DNA of 64,000 nt from JAPOXK01 sp965220315 (GTDB taxonomy: Bacteria; Chloroflexota; Dehalococcoidia; Bin125). A model generated the notes under the pieces. That model searched no databases. It was not told the origin of the DNA and was given only the letters and a program-made list of their open reading frames with translations. Positions within the stretch are counted from its first letter, which is position 1; each line of letters opens with the position of its first letter. The stretch is from the NCBI GenBank assembly GCA_965220315.1, contig CBDCPP010000001.1, positions 1,116,001-1,180,000 on the forward strand, written 5' to 3'. The translations under genes were made by a program, and so were the position numbers. This document shows, one piece after another, positions 9,427-19,428 of the stretch.

Positions 9427-12400
9427 TCAGCGGTCGAACTGCTGCTTCAACTGGTCATCGAGGCCGTAGAATCCCGCGCGCACCATCGCATCGATCGCAT
9501 CGAGAATGCGCTTTCGAAGCTTGGGATCGCTCGTTTCTTCGTGCACCCGGACCAGCAGCTTCGACAACTCGCTCGCATCGCCAGCCTCCGCGAACTGGAA
9601 CGCTACTGCCTTGGCTCCGTACGCAGCTACGGCTCGTTCGGCGAGATCGCATACTTCGCGGGGCAGAGGCCGCTGAGCCTCCTGTAGGCGATGCATAAGC
9701 ACTGTCGAGCCAGTGCCGAAAGCTGGGGACCGTGCGAACGCGGCAATGAGGGAGCCTCGCGCAGCGATCTGGTCGGGCTCGAGTTCATTCCAGCATGTGT
9801 TGGCCGCTTGCCGGACGGCTTCGCTCTCGTCCGTGAACAGCGTTCGCAAGTGTCTCTCGCACTCGGCCCCGACCGTCTCATTCGATAGTCCCTCAGCGTA
9901 AATTTCGGCAAGGCCTACCCGGACTTCCTCGCCCATCGCTAACGCCCGGCTCGCATCCTCCCGCGCCTCGTCTACCGAGAGCGCAGCGAGCGCGGTCTGC
10001 CTCGCTCCAGCCTGCATCGTGGCGGAATGCGAGGCGGTCAGCATCCTTTGGAGAACCGGCCTCATCGCTGGATAGTCTCGGAATATCGCGTAATGGACGA
10101 AACGTTCAACGTACTCAGTTCCAAGGATGGCCTCGGCTCTTTCCTCGGCGAGCTCGGCAAAGAGAGCGAGCGCGTCGTCGCGATGCGTGTCCAGAACGGC
10201 GAGCAGACATTCCACTGCGACGGATCGGACAGCGAGAACCGGGTCGCTCACGAGCTTCTCGACTGCTGGCTTGAGACTACTCCAGCGACTTTTGTCGGCG
10301 AAGAGCAACTGGGCCAACGCCAGCGCGGCCGCGCCGCGCGCCGAATTGATCGCTTGGAAGATTGGACCTCCTGGTTCGTCCGTATCTTGCCAGCAGTCCG
10401 CCTCCGGTTCGGGATCGTCCAGCGCGATCCGGCAGAGCATCCGCACAATATCGTCCGGCAAAGCCTCGTCTGATAGAGCTCCGACAGCGCGCGCGATTTC
10501 CTCTCCACGAACACGGACACCAAGTTCCGCGATCCTGCGCAAGACCGCGCACGCTTGAGCGGGCGTCCCCGCTCGTCCGGAGTTCCCTTCGCTCCGTGTC
10601 AGTCCCCGAAGAATCGCTTCGAAGTAGACAGGTGGAAGCGCTGCATCCATTCGATCTGCCAATGCAGCGAAACGGCCCGGATTCTCGCGCACCACCTGCT
10701 CAAGCCCTCTCGAGAGTTCAATCGAGCCGCCTACGAACTGTCCGTTGCGGCCAGTAGACTCACCGCTGCTGTATTTGGCCATCGCCGAGAGCCACTGGTC
10801 ATTCGACATGCGCGCCTGTGACTCCGCCGGAATGGGGGGACCCACCCACATGGCAGCGCGCTCTCGCGTCGGCGGCTTGGGAGCGCCGCGCTCGGAGGCA
10901 TCCGGGAACCGGCGTTCAAGCCTTAGGATTTCTTGACGAGTTTCTTCCTTGATCCGTTCCCGCGGGAGAGCACGCAGCAGCGCCAGCCTGGTCCTGCCGA
11001 CAAGTCGCCTTTCCGATTCCCAGTTTGGGGTGAAGTGGAGGATGGTGCTCTCAAGCGCTGTGAATGACTCCTCGGAACAGACCGGTGAGGCTGCGGCGAC
11101 GGCCGTTCGGCTGACGGCGGCGAAGGAATCCGTCTGCCCGATCGAGATGTCATAGCCGATATTCAGACGCTGATCCGGGCGATCCAGCAGGTAGCGTACG
11201 ATCCGCTCCGCATAGACATCCGGATTCGCGCTCCAGGCGCGGAGCAGAAGCGCGGACATCCATCTGGAATCGGTAGGGACAGCCGCCTCAATGATGGCAT
11301 CGAGCGCTGCGGGATCATCGCGGGCGACGAGACTCGTCGCTTGAACAAGCGCCTCTCGTAATTGCCTATCCGGCCTGCCATGTCCACTCGGAGCGGAGAG
11401 CCACTTCGTGGGAACATTCCGCTCAAAGCGGGCGAATCTCGGGAATAGTTCACGAACAAACTCGTGGGGAGCACGTGTTGAACACGCAGAAATTACGTCC
11501 CCACTGGACTGGCTGTAGGTCACCAGCTCAGGCTCGCCGTCGAACGGGTCGTCGCGTCCAAGTTCGGCTGCCCGATCGAGCTGCCGGTCGAACCATGCGT
11601 CCAGGACCCTTACGGTGAATTCAGGAGCTTCCCTGCTTGCCCCGTACAGCAGCAACCACCAATCGTCATTGACCGCAATTCCCGGGCGGGCATCATCAAG
11701 CGTTCCGTCGGTGGTGAGGGCGACTAGTAAGCCCTCCATCTTCGAACTGGTGCGGCCGAATGCGCCCTGGGCCAGCCACCGCAGGCGCCTCTTCCAGGCG
11801 TCCGACGTTCCGCGGAAAGGACCGACCAGCTTGGCCACGCTCGCCGACCTCTCGTCCAGCACATTGGGGCCTCGAAGCAGCGCGACGGCGCGATCGGTCC
11901 ATTCGTTGTCGGCGTTCAGCCATGCCTCCCATCGCCCGATCTCTTCGAGGGCATCAAACCAGGGAACGGAGTTGTATACGAAGTTCCATCCGTGGGCGCC
12001 AAGCTCTTGGGTGAACCTTTCAATGATGCGCCACTCGCCCTCGGTGGGATCCCCCAACGCGCCCAGCCAATCGAGAACGAGCTTCTTGATGTGAAAGCGG
12101 ACTCTCTCGTCTCCAAGCAAGCCTTCGAGGGTCTGCAAGTAGCGACCTCTGTCCGATTCTCGATCCCGTAGGAATGTGAGCACCTGCCGGACCTGGGACC
12201 TGCAGAAGAGAGGCTGCTCGTCAGATACGAGCCATTGGACGAGTTCCTTGTCAGTCCTGAGAAACGTCCTCGCGAAGGCGTAGTCGAAGAACGCCTCGTG
12301 AAAGAACCGCACGACGCCATCTTGGACGTAGACGACCGCCTCCGATGCCATTGCCTCCAATGTCGCTGCGTGACTGTCGAGGGAGTACTCCGGAGCAACG

Positions 12401-13950
12401 AGGGACTCTCGCTCGCTGAGCGCATCGCAGAGCGCGGTGATCGCTGGGGTCCAGACGGATGGTCGCGCACCGAGACGGCTATCGACCGCTGTCTGCTTGT
12501 GCTTCCAGAAAGCATCGAATAGGTCGTTCGCGACAGCGAAGTCGACCGCACCGGAGTGGGCAGCTTCGAGAAAGAGATACAGATGGAGCGGGGTCGCGAG
12601 GATTCGTAGCTGCTCTTGCTTCAGGGATTGCGCGGCAACACCAGAGGTCTCGATCGCCGAACGGACGGTATCGTCGTCCAGTTTCTGGACTCGAATACGC
12701 TCCACTCGGTCTTGATCTGCCACAAGCGCGCGGAGCCGTGCATCGTGTTCGAGATCGAAGGAGCGACAGGAGAAGAGGAGTCGCATGTTGGGGTAAGCGC
12801 GAGCCTCATCGAGTAGTGCGTTGAAGGCATCCCAGGCCCACTGTTGCCTGGCGGAGACGAAGCTAAGAGCGTCGAGCTGGTCTATGCACAGCACGGCCGG
12901 GCGGTCGCCAGCCAACGCACCCAGGGTGATTACCGGCGAGTCGGGCAATCCGCGTCGCGTGCCGATCGTCTGGGTCGACTGATCGTCCTCAGTCAACCGG
13001 TCCAAGCGGACCACCAGGCTGGGCACGTCTTGCGCAGCGAGTTGATCGAGAACTTGCGCCAGGGCGCAACTCTTGCCGCCGCCGGCCGTCCCTTCGAGCA
13101 TGACTGACTTGCTGTCCTCCAGGAGAGTCGTGATCGCGGCTGCGCTCTCGCTGCGAACGATCTTCACCCGGTTGATGAGGAGATCATTCACCTCCTTGAG
13201 ATACGAGCTGTTCAACTGCTGAATGCGCTCAGCGACCGTCCTGTCGCCCGCGAGCCGCAACCGCAACACCCCATGAGCTTCGAGTCCGGACAAGAGCGTC
13301 TCGGCAGTGAGGCGCTGACCCAATCTGTCGATCACGAGATCTGCGATCAGTAGCCGGACTGATCTTGCGTTGAGAGGTTCCGCGGTGGCATTTCGGAACA
13401 TTGAGCGAACACGCTGTTCGACTCTCTTGATCAGTTCCGGCTCGTTCGTAATCCTCACACGCAGGCACTTCAGCATGGCATAGGCGGTCCGCTCATCGGC
13501 ACAGATTTGGACAAGCTGATCGACGAACCGTGCCGAGAGCAGGGCGTTCCCACCAATTCGCCTCTGGAACTGCTCAAATGAGTCGCTCGAACGGGCACGT
13601 TCAATCAGCTCTTGTAGTTCAGAGGCACTCGTGCCGGAGCTGAAGACTCCCTCCCCGCCTATCGGAATCTTCCGGATCAAGTCGCCGAGGACGCTCTTTC
13701 CTGTGAGCTCTCCCTGCAGCAGGCGACTAAGTGTCCAATTGCCCTTGCCCTGTTGTCGCTTGATGGAGTGGTACTCGGGGACACCCGCTCGGCTCGTCCC
13801 AAAGAACTCGACACCGGCAGCCTCTTCACCGACCGGTTCGACGACAAGGTCGACGTAGCTGCCGTCAATAAGGTCAAGGACGGCATCCACCGTCCATAGA
13901 CTCTCGTAACGGTTTCCGAGCTTGTCGGCTTCGCCGCCGAGTCTAGGCAC
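9427..13950 (-). CDS. Large STAND-type NTPase with nuclease-like N-terminus
   Basis: A 1507-residue protein with GTG start. Residues ~10-75 ('GNRYESLWTVDAVLDLI', 'EYHSIKRQQGKGNW') resemble the front of DUF4297/Cap4-type PD-(D/E)xK nucleases, with Lys64 in the place of the xK motif. The P-loop is 'EGTAGGGKS' (286-294), Walker B is 'VLCIDQLDAL' (353-362), and 'LLFSCRSFD' (391-399) is a likely sensor strand. Residues ~600-1500 are helical and HEAT-like, as in sensor arms of STAND antiviral (Avs-like) proteins. Inferred model: phage-protein sensing by the C-terminal arm, ATP-driven assembly, DNA cleavage. It is divergent from the helicase gene with 283 bp between starts. Domain architecture is firm; nuclease activity and target are inferred. 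Confidence 0.8.
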   Translation of the reverse strand: MPRLGGEADKLGNRYESLWTVDAVLDLIDGSYVDLVVEPVGEEAAGVEFFGTSRAGVPEYHSIKRQQGKGNWTLSRLLQGELTGKSVLGDLIRKIPIGGEGVFSSGTSASELQELIERARSSDSFEQFQRRIGGNALLSARFVDQLVQICADERTAYAMLKCLRVRITNEPELIKRVEQRVRSMFRNATAEPLNARSVRLLIADLVIDRLGQRLTAETLLSGLEAHGVLRLRLAGDRTVAERIQQLNSSYLKEVNDLLINRVKIVRSESAAAITTLLEDSKSVMLEGTAGGGKSCALAQVLDQLAAQDVPSLVVRLDRLTEDDQSTQTIGTRRGLPDSPVITLGALAGDRPAVLCIDQLDALSFVSARQQWAWDAFNALLDEARAYPNMRLLFSCRSFDLEHDARLRALVADQDRVERIRVQKLDDDTVRSAIETSGVAAQSLKQEQLRILATPLHLYLFLEAAHSGAVDFAVANDLFDAFWKHKQTAVDSRLGARPSVWTPAITALCDALSERESLVAPEYSLDSHAATLEAMASEAVVYVQDGVVRFFHEAFFDYAFARTFLRTDKELVQWLVSDEQPLFCRSQVRQVLTFLRDRESDRGRYLQTLEGLLGDERVRFHIKKLVLDWLGALGDPTEGEWRIIERFTQELGAHGWNFVYNSVPWFDALEEIGRWEAWLNADNEWTDRAVALLRGPNVLDERSASVAKLVGPFRGTSDAWKRRLRWLAQGAFGRTSSKMEGLLVALTTDGTLDDARPGIAVNDDWWLLLYGASREAPEFTVRVLDAWFDRQLDRAAELGRDDPFDGEPELVTYSQSSGDVISACSTRAPHEFVRELFPRFARFERNVPTKWLSAPSGHGRPDRQLREALVQATSLVARDDPAALDAIIEAAVPTDSRWMSALLLRAWSANPDVYAERIVRYLLDRPDQRLNIGYDISIGQTDSFAAVSRTAVAAASPVCSEESFTALESTILHFTPNWESERRLVGRTRLALLRALPRERIKEETRQEILRLERRFPDASERGAPKPPTRERAAMWVGPPIPAESQARMSNDQWLSAMAKYSSGESTGRNGQFVGGSIELSRGLEQVVRENPGRFAALADRMDAALPPVYFEAILRGLTRSEGNSGRAGTPAQACAVLRRIAELGVRVRGEEIARAVGALSDEALPDDIVRMLCRIALDDPEPEADCWQDTDEPGGPIFQAINSARGAAALALAQLLFADKSRWSSLKPAVEKLVSDPVLAVRSVAVECLLAVLDTHRDDALALFAELAEERAEAILGTEYVERFVHYAIFRDYPAMRPVLQRMLTASHSATMQAGARQTALAALSVDEAREDASRALAMGEEVRVGLAEIYAEGLSNETVGAECERHLRTLFTDESEAVRQAANTCWNELEPDQIAARGSLIAAFARSPAFGTGSTVLMHRLQEAQRPLPREVCDLAERAVAAYGAKAVAFQFAEAGDASELSKLLVRVHEETSDPKLRKRILDAIDAMVRAGFYGLDDQLKQQFDR

Positions 13951-14233
13951 AGTTCGTTCACTCTATACCGACGTTTGCAGCGCCCGTGTCTACCCGACGT
14001 GGTTCGCCGCGAATTCTCCAATCGATATTTGCACAGAAAGCCGAGCAACAATGCTTAGCTCATGCACTCCAGACGCTTGCTGCTCGCGTCGAATGGGTGT
14101 TCCCTGTGGCCGCGACGTGAATCGACAAAGCCCATTGTCCCAGCTACAGCGGAGCACCCAACTGCAGCCGCTCACATGCTCTTCGTCGCTGGATCAGGGC
14201 TCAGACACGTTCTCAGGCAACCGGACAGGTGCG
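13951..14233. promoter_or_regulatory. Divergent promoter region, NTPase / helicase
   Basis: 283 bp between two opposed starts, less G+C-rich than the flanking genes. It must carry both promoters. I did not find a convincing pair of -35/-10 boxes. A long frame running into the helicase from the left has poor composition here, supporting a non-coding reading. Confidence 0.45.
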
Positions 14234-16558
14234 ATGGATCTTCTACTGGACCAGCTCCGTCACTTCGATGCGATCCGCACCGGCACCGCTGGCGATGACC
14301 AACTTCTGGCAGAGACGGTGGAGCGCGTACCCCCAGCCGAGGACGACTCCCATCTTCTGGACACACTCCACCCAGCAGTCGTCAAGCGAATGCGCGACCG
14401 GGGCATCATCGGTCTCTACCAATACCAAGCCGAGGTGATTACGAAGGAGCGCCGGGGCGCGAATGTTGTGGTCCAAGCGCCGACGGCCAGTGGGAAGACC
14501 CTCGCGTTCCAGATTCCGCTGATGGAGCGGCTCGTTGCCGAAGGCGGTCATGCCCTGTTGATCTATCCCACGAAGGCGCTCGGCAACGATCAGCGCGACC
14601 AGTTGCGCCGGATGTTCGACAGCATGACCGACCCCAACGGGACACCGATCGATTCCTGGTGGTACGACGGCGACACGGACGAGGAAACGCGACGGGCCAT
14701 CCGCTCGCAACCTCCTCACATCCTCATCACTACGCCCGAGATGCTGCACCGGAGCTTCCTGGCGCACTCGCAGAGGTGGACCGGGTTTCTGGAACAGTTG
14801 CGCTACATCGTGGTCGACGAGATGCACGAGTACCGCGGCTACTTCGGATCCAACATGTCGCTGCTCCTTCGCCGGTTCTCTCACCACCTTGCCTCGATGT
14901 CAGCCGACGCGCAGTTCCTCCTCGCCTCGGCGACTTGCGCAAACGCCCTGGAGCATGCCGAGGCCCTCACGGGGCTGTCGTTCGAGGAGGTAAGTGCCGC
15001 TGATCAGTTCCGTCCGCGCCGAACCTACTACTTCGTCAGGCCGGACATTCCCGAGTATCGATACTGGAGAATCCTCCAGTTGCGCGCGGTCAACGCCGGC
15101 CTGGCGAGCATGGCGATGGGGAAATCCGCGTTGGTATTCTGTCCCACGCGCAACTTTGCTGAAGAGTGCTACCAGACCGCGCAGCGCCGCGTGACGCAGC
15201 TACGCGAGGACGGGCTCGCCGATCTCGACATGGACGCCATCCGCGTCTTTCGGGGCGGACTGAGTTCCGACGAGCGCCACGAGATCCAGGACGGACTGCG
15301 GGAAGGCTCTGTGCGTCTTGCCTTCACGACGAACGCCCTCGAACTCGGGATCGACATCGGCGGCCTCGACGGCGTGATCCTCGCTGGCTTCCCGGACAGC
15401 ATGATGTCCGCATGGCAGCGCATCGGCCGTGCTGGTCGGCACTGGCAAAGCGACGCCTTCGTGCTGTACTACGCCCGGAACAATCCACTCGACCAGTTCT
15501 ACGCCTCGAACCTGCGGATGTTCCTGCAGAAGCCGCTCGACGAACTCGTCGTCAATCCGGGGAACGAAGAACTCGTGAAGCGTCACCTGCCCTGCCTCCT
15601 CTACGAGACCCCCGATATCGAGGAAGGTAAGGCTGTGCTGGGCGACGCCCTGTACGAGGCGGCCCGAGGTGCAACCGAGCGTGGTGCGCGGCTGATTCCC
15701 GGCCATCCGCCCCACTTCCGTGTGGACATTCGCGGTGCGGGCGGCGGTGTGTACACCCTTAAGCGCGGCGCTACCGAGATCGGCACGCTGTCCGCGCACC
15801 AGCAGTTCCGGGAAGCCTACCAGGACGCGATCTATATGCACGGAGGCGGGACCTACCGCGTCGAGTCGATCGAACTGGCGAGCAGAGGTGGTGAGATTCG
15901 GCTCTCCGACGCCCCGGACCATATCCGCACGAATGCCCACCTCATCACCACGACCCAGACACAGGAGCTCTTCGACGGGCGCCAGTGGCAGCCCGGTGTC
16001 ACCGTGATGCACGGCAATGTCACGGTCACCGAGTTGCTCGTCGCCGTTCGTGAGTACGATGAACGCACCGACGAGACCCTCAACTCTTGGACGCCGGACT
16101 CCAACAACGCCAGCTACTCGAACGCGCACGCCTTCTGGCTGCAAACCGATGGCGATCACTCAGCCGAAGGAGCCAACGGTGTGGCCGAGTTGCAGCACCT
16201 GCTGCGGATCGGGACGTTGTTCACCGTTCCGACGGAGGCGCACGATGTGATTCCGCATGCGATGCCTCGAGACGGCGTTGCCTATCTGATCGAGAGTCAT
16301 GCGGGAGGGATCGGCATCGTCCGCAAGGTCTTCGAGCGGTGGCGCGAGGTCCTCGAAACTGGCGTGCGGATGGCGGAAGACTGCGAGTGCCGGTCGGGTT
16401 GCCCGAACTGCATTGTCCCGCCCCGTACCCGGGAAGAGCTCGACAAACGGCACGGCATCGCACTCGCGCGCAGGCTCCTGTCGGTGACGGATCGTCCGCA
16501 CGACGACGAATCGACTGATGGTCTCTGGGAGCCAGTAGACCACCGCGAGGCCCGGTGA
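14234..16558 (+). CDS. DUF1998 / MrfA-like superfamily 2 DNA helicase
   Basis: A 774-residue protein from ATG 'MDLLLDQLRHFD'; an in-frame start 312 bases earlier gives a low-complexity front and overlaps the divergent gene, so I reject it. Motifs: Walker A 'APTASGKT' (82-89), DExH box 'VVDEMH' (193-198), 'SAT' (232-234), helicase C motifs 'VFRGGLSSDERHEI' and 'QRIGRAGR', and the DUF1998 cysteine cluster 'CECRSGCPNC' (717-726). Size and order match YprA/MrfA (Hrq1-like) 3'-5' helicases with a bound zinc. DUF1998 helicases act in DNA repair and in defence systems such as DISARM. Divergence from the STAND gene inside a repeat-bounded unit suggests a two-component defence module (inference). Confidence 0.88.
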   Translation: MDLLLDQLRHFDAIRTGTAGDDQLLAETVERVPPAEDDSHLLDTLHPAVVKRMRDRGIIGLYQYQAEVITKERRGANVVVQAPTASGKTLAFQIPLMERLVAEGGHALLIYPTKALGNDQRDQLRRMFDSMTDPNGTPIDSWWYDGDTDEETRRAIRSQPPHILITTPEMLHRSFLAHSQRWTGFLEQLRYIVVDEMHEYRGYFGSNMSLLLRRFSHHLASMSADAQFLLASATCANALEHAEALTGLSFEEVSAADQFRPRRTYYFVRPDIPEYRYWRILQLRAVNAGLASMAMGKSALVFCPTRNFAEECYQTAQRRVTQLREDGLADLDMDAIRVFRGGLSSDERHEIQDGLREGSVRLAFTTNALELGIDIGGLDGVILAGFPDSMMSAWQRIGRAGRHWQSDAFVLYYARNNPLDQFYASNLRMFLQKPLDELVVNPGNEELVKRHLPCLLYETPDIEEGKAVLGDALYEAARGATERGARLIPGHPPHFRVDIRGAGGGVYTLKRGATEIGTLSAHQQFREAYQDAIYMHGGGTYRVESIELASRGGEIRLSDAPDHIRTNAHLITTTQTQELFDGRQWQPGVTVMHGNVTVTELLVAVREYDERTDETLNSWTPDSNNASYSNAHAFWLQTDGDHSAEGANGVAELQHLLRIGTLFTVPTEAHDVIPHAMPRDGVAYLIESHAGGIGIVRKVFERWREVLETGVRMAEDCECRSGCPNCIVPPRTREELDKRHGIALARRLLSVTDRPHDDESTDGLWEPVDHREAR

Positions 16559-16574
16559 TCTTCCCCCATCGGAT

Positions 16575-16800
16575 TGGTCCATCCTTCGGTGACGGAGGAG
16601 CGCAGCCAGATCCTTCCGCCGCATGATCGCCTCGGCCGTGTAGCGGCCGTGCTTGAGCGCGTTGCGTTTCCCTTCGGTGCGCCGGGCGATGTGCCCGTAC
16701 ATCCGGCAGCGTCCCGTTCGCCATCGCGGGTGACCGGCAGGGCTTGCTAGTTCGCGCTCGGACGCCACAGCGCGGGTTCCGGTGCAGGGGCAGGGGCCGG
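16575..16800 (-). pseudogene. Frameshifted 'HGRYTAEAI' small-protein remnant
   Basis: Two frames make one protein: 'CGVRARTSKPCRSPAMANG' then, one frame over, 'CRMYGHIARRTEGKRNALKH' and 'GRYTAEAIMRRKDLAALLRH'. This is a common small protein of phages and mobile elements (consensus CGA.TR.G.PC...PM.NGRCRMHGG...GNRNALKHGRYTAEAI). The first half has the paired Cys/His typical of the family, but the HGG motif is degraded. The break is near 16,700. It lies tail to tail with the helicase gene. Confidence 0.65.
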
Positions 16801-17237
16801 GACCGGCCGCTACGCATGGGGTTGTTCCTGCGATCGGGACCCCCCCCCGGCTGCTCGACCGTGCCGACGACGGCCTGCCCACCCGTATGGACTGGGCATG
16901 CTCGACCGTCACCTTGTCCGAAGCGAGGGGGTCGGGTCGACCCGCCGCGCGGCAACCCATCCGTAGGCCCTCAGCAGCCACCCCGCATGCCGCCAACCCG
17001 TTGCTGCCCCGCTGTGGGCAAGCAGCGCTCCCCACACTTCCTAGGGGCGATCCGAAGCCTTGAGGCGACGACAGCTCAGGGAGACAGGCAGCGCCACAAT
17101 CTACGGGACGCCGTGGTCGCGCGAGGCCAAACGCTACACTCGACCCAATGGTTGAGTGACCCGTGAGCGACGAACGGCGAGTTTAGGATGGATCGACACT
17201 GATTCGCAGCACACCCTGAAACGCTAAGACCACGCTG
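16801..17237. other. Stretch with no recognisable gene
   Basis: About 430 bp upstream of the TIGR02391 gene. It includes a run of nine C near 16,850. Small plus-strand frames lack ribosome-binding sites and motifs. Confidence 0.4.
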
Positions 17238-18047
17238 ATGCCTCCAGTCCCGTCGTTCCCCGAGAGCCAGATTGACAGTTTGGCACGGTTCCTAGGCGAG
17301 TGCGGGACCGGGCAAGACATCACGAGGGTTCTCGCCGATCAACAGTTCGTCGACAAGTCCGAGGAGTCCACGAAGTGGCGGCGGCTGTACTGGGTCTTCC
17401 AAGAGATGCAGCGGACAGATAGGTCCGCGAACCGGATACTCGTCTTCATGCAGAGCTACCTAGCCCCAGCCCGGTTCGTCGACCGCAAGGACGACTTCGA
17501 GGAGTGCAGGGCAGGGCTCAACGAGCGGCTCGCATTCTCCGGTCTGGAATTCGGTGAGGACGGGGAGTTCCGTCGGCGTGAAGCGGCGCGGACGCTGACC
17601 GAGGCCGAGACCCGTTCTCGGACCATCGAAGCGAAGTTCCGCGGACGGCGTATACATCCAGAGGTACTGAAGTACTGCCGCGCCGAACTCATGCAAGACA
17701 ACTACTTCCACGCGGTCTTCGAGGCGACCAAGGGCTTGGCCCAGCGAATTCGCTCCATGTCTGGAGTCGACGGAGACGGGGCGGAGTTGGTCGACAAGGT
17801 CTTCTCAGCCAGGCGGCCAGTGCTTGCCCTCAACACGCTGCAGACGGAGACAGAGAGATCTGAGCACAAGGGGTTCACAGCGCTGTTGAAAGGGTGCTTC
17901 GGCGCCGTCCGGAATCCTCTGGCGCACGAACCAAAGATCCTGTGGGAGGGCGAGGACGACGCTGCAGACTACCTGTCCCTCGTGTCGCTCCTGCATCGGA
18001 AGCTCGACGACTGCGTCCCGACACGGTCGATCGGCACGACGCGCTGA
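17238..18047 (+). CDS. TIGR02391 family protein (Hypoth_Ymh domain)
   Basis: A 269-residue protein. The C-terminal half carries the TIGR02391/PF09509 signature: 'EVLKYCRAELMQDNYFHAV', 'FEATKGLAQRIR', 'HKGFTALLKGCFGAVRNPLA' and 'HEPKILWEGEDDAADYLSL'. The family is HEPN-like, including the R-N-P-L-A-H element ('RNPLAHE', about residues 232-238), and recurs in restriction and abortive-infection loci, suggesting an RNase-like effector (inference). The N-terminal half is helical and unrecognised. No clear ribosome-binding site. It follows the helicase in the same direction after a 0.7-kb gap and ends before repeat copy D, so it may or may not belong to the same module. Confidence 0.8.
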   Translation: MPPVPSFPESQIDSLARFLGECGTGQDITRVLADQQFVDKSEESTKWRRLYWVFQEMQRTDRSANRILVFMQSYLAPARFVDRKDDFEECRAGLNERLAFSGLEFGEDGEFRRREAARTLTEAETRSRTIEAKFRGRRIHPEVLKYCRAELMQDNYFHAVFEATKGLAQRIRSMSGVDGDGAELVDKVFSARRPVLALNTLQTETERSEHKGFTALLKGCFGAVRNPLAHEPKILWEGEDDAADYLSLVSLLHRKLDDCVPTRSIGTTR

Positions 18048-18439
18048 CTGCGGGATGGGCCAATTAGCGGCCCTGGACGGATTGGCGGGCCAGTATCCAA
18101 GCCGATGTCGACGGACCGAACTCAGCGCGGCTCCGCATCGACCGCGAGGTCGCCAACCTCTGGAAGCTGTACGCGACCCGCCGATGGCATTGAGGGTCCC
18201 GGCACGGCTCATCGCATCGCGGACGTCGATGGTGGTCACCGCGTCCTCTGCGGCCGGTTTCTTCTTGGTCATGCTTGGGTGTTGCCCTGCGCACGTCCAT
18301 CGCTCCCAGTGCTGCGACCTCGCGATACTCCAGGGTGGGCGCGCTTTTCACCCCTACGGCTGGGCTCACGGCTGATCCCTCCGGACCCCAATGTTCGCTT
18401 GCCTGGATTAGGTTGGACCGGGCAAGAAGACGTGGTTTT
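18048..18439. other. Gap with two weak coding scraps
   Basis: On the minus strand a frame starts 'MTKKKPAAEDAVTTIDVRD' near 18,272 and loses protein character after ~35 codons. On the plus strand 'SARLRIDREVANLWKLYATR' appears near 18,110-18,175. Both look like scraps of lost genes. Neither is recognised. Confidence 0.35.
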
Positions 18440-19023
18440 CGCCTCGAGCGCGGACGCAACGGACGCAACGGACGGTGCCGCCTCACCATTTTCTGGGGCA
18501 GCCGGATGCGCGCACCTAGTCATGGTGATGGTGCGGGTTCGCGCCTGGCCCTGCCGATAACAAACGACCTCGCCACCGACTTCGCGAAGGAAAGGCGTCG
18601 AGGCGAAGACGTGCATCTCGGCTTCGACGACGACTCCTCGTGGTCCGGGGCCAAGCACGACGCTGCGGATTCTCCTGCAGGCAGGAAACGATCGTGTCTA
18701 CTGCGCGTCTACTGCGGGGCTCCGGATCCCGTCGAGCTCAAGGATGCCCGCGACGCGGTGTACGCCTCGTGCAACACGCCGCGCTCGCAGGCCGTCCACC
18801 CGACCACCGCGACCCTGCGCTGGCTCTCCGTTCCCCCGCACGCCCACCCGGTCGGCGGCGGCGGCTCCCGCTGCCAGCACCCGCCCGCCCCATCGTCACG
18901 CCCGCCCGGACCACGCGTATTCCCACTCCCTGAGCGGCTCAGCCACGGAATCCCGCGATTCCCGCCGAGCTGCGTGTCTGTTTTGACGTGGATTCGAGGT
19001 TCGACGGCTCAGAGCGTTAGGCG
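18440..19023. repeat. Dispersed repeat, copy D (longest)
   Basis: The fullest copy: the upstream block shared with B, the common core, the 3' block with hairpin CTGAGCGGCTCAG and stem GGAATC/GATTCC, then 'GGTTCGACGGCTCAGAGCGT' leading into the palindrome and a zinc-ribbon pseudogene. It best defines the consensus order of the repeat. Confidence 0.8.
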
Positions 19024-19051
19024 TCTAATTGGCGGAATTCCGCCAATTAGA
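19024..19051. repeat. 28-bp perfect palindrome at the end of repeat copy D
   Basis: Arms TCTAATTGGCGGAA and exact reverse complement, no spacer; the same sequence as in copy F. Confidence 0.9.
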
Positions 19052-19052
19052 A

Positions 19053-19270
19053 TTAGAGCGCGTCCGACTCGTCCTGCCTGGCCGCGTCGCGCGCTTGCTC
19101 CTGCTGCACCTTGATCGCCGCCATCGCCTTCTCCCCGTTGCGAATGCACTCGTCCGTCAGCGACAGGATCTCGGCACGCAGCGCGCGGAACTTGCGGATG
19201 CCCTACGGGAGCATCGCGACTTCCTCCGGCATGCCCATGCCGGAGACCCACGACTAGCACTGAGGAGGGC
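19053..19270 (-). pseudogene. Second, broken copy of the zinc-ribbon small protein gene
   Basis: Homologous to the intact gene ending at 21,517. The shared stretches 'GIRKFRALRAEI' and 'AIKVQQEQARDAARQDESDA' are nearly identical, but this copy has at least two in-frame TAG codons (one in the Cys region, one before 'GIRKFR') and has lost a Cys. Its TAA lies immediately beside the palindrome, as in the intact copy. Base changes are spread through the copy, so the duplication is not recent. Confidence 0.75.
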
Positions 19271-19428
19271 GGCGGTGCTCTGCCCTCGCACGGGGACCAG
19301 TCACCGTGCCATACCTAGCCGTAGTATGAGGTCTTGGGGGTGCTCCTCCTTTCGGGTCTCCTGCAGGCGGGACTCGGCGACCAAGCCCCACCAGCGTCAC
19401 GCCTGCATCTCAGGAAGCGAGTTCGCCG

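Noticed and set aside
13922..14233. Longer N-terminus for the helicase starting at 13,922
   Set aside because: The added 104 residues are Ser/Thr/Cys-rich without motif and overlap the divergent gene start; the family normally begins near the chosen ATG.
15200..16159. A 319-codon minus-strand frame inside the helicase gene
   Set aside because: Shadow of the helicase C-terminal half, which has intact motifs and the DUF1998 cysteines.
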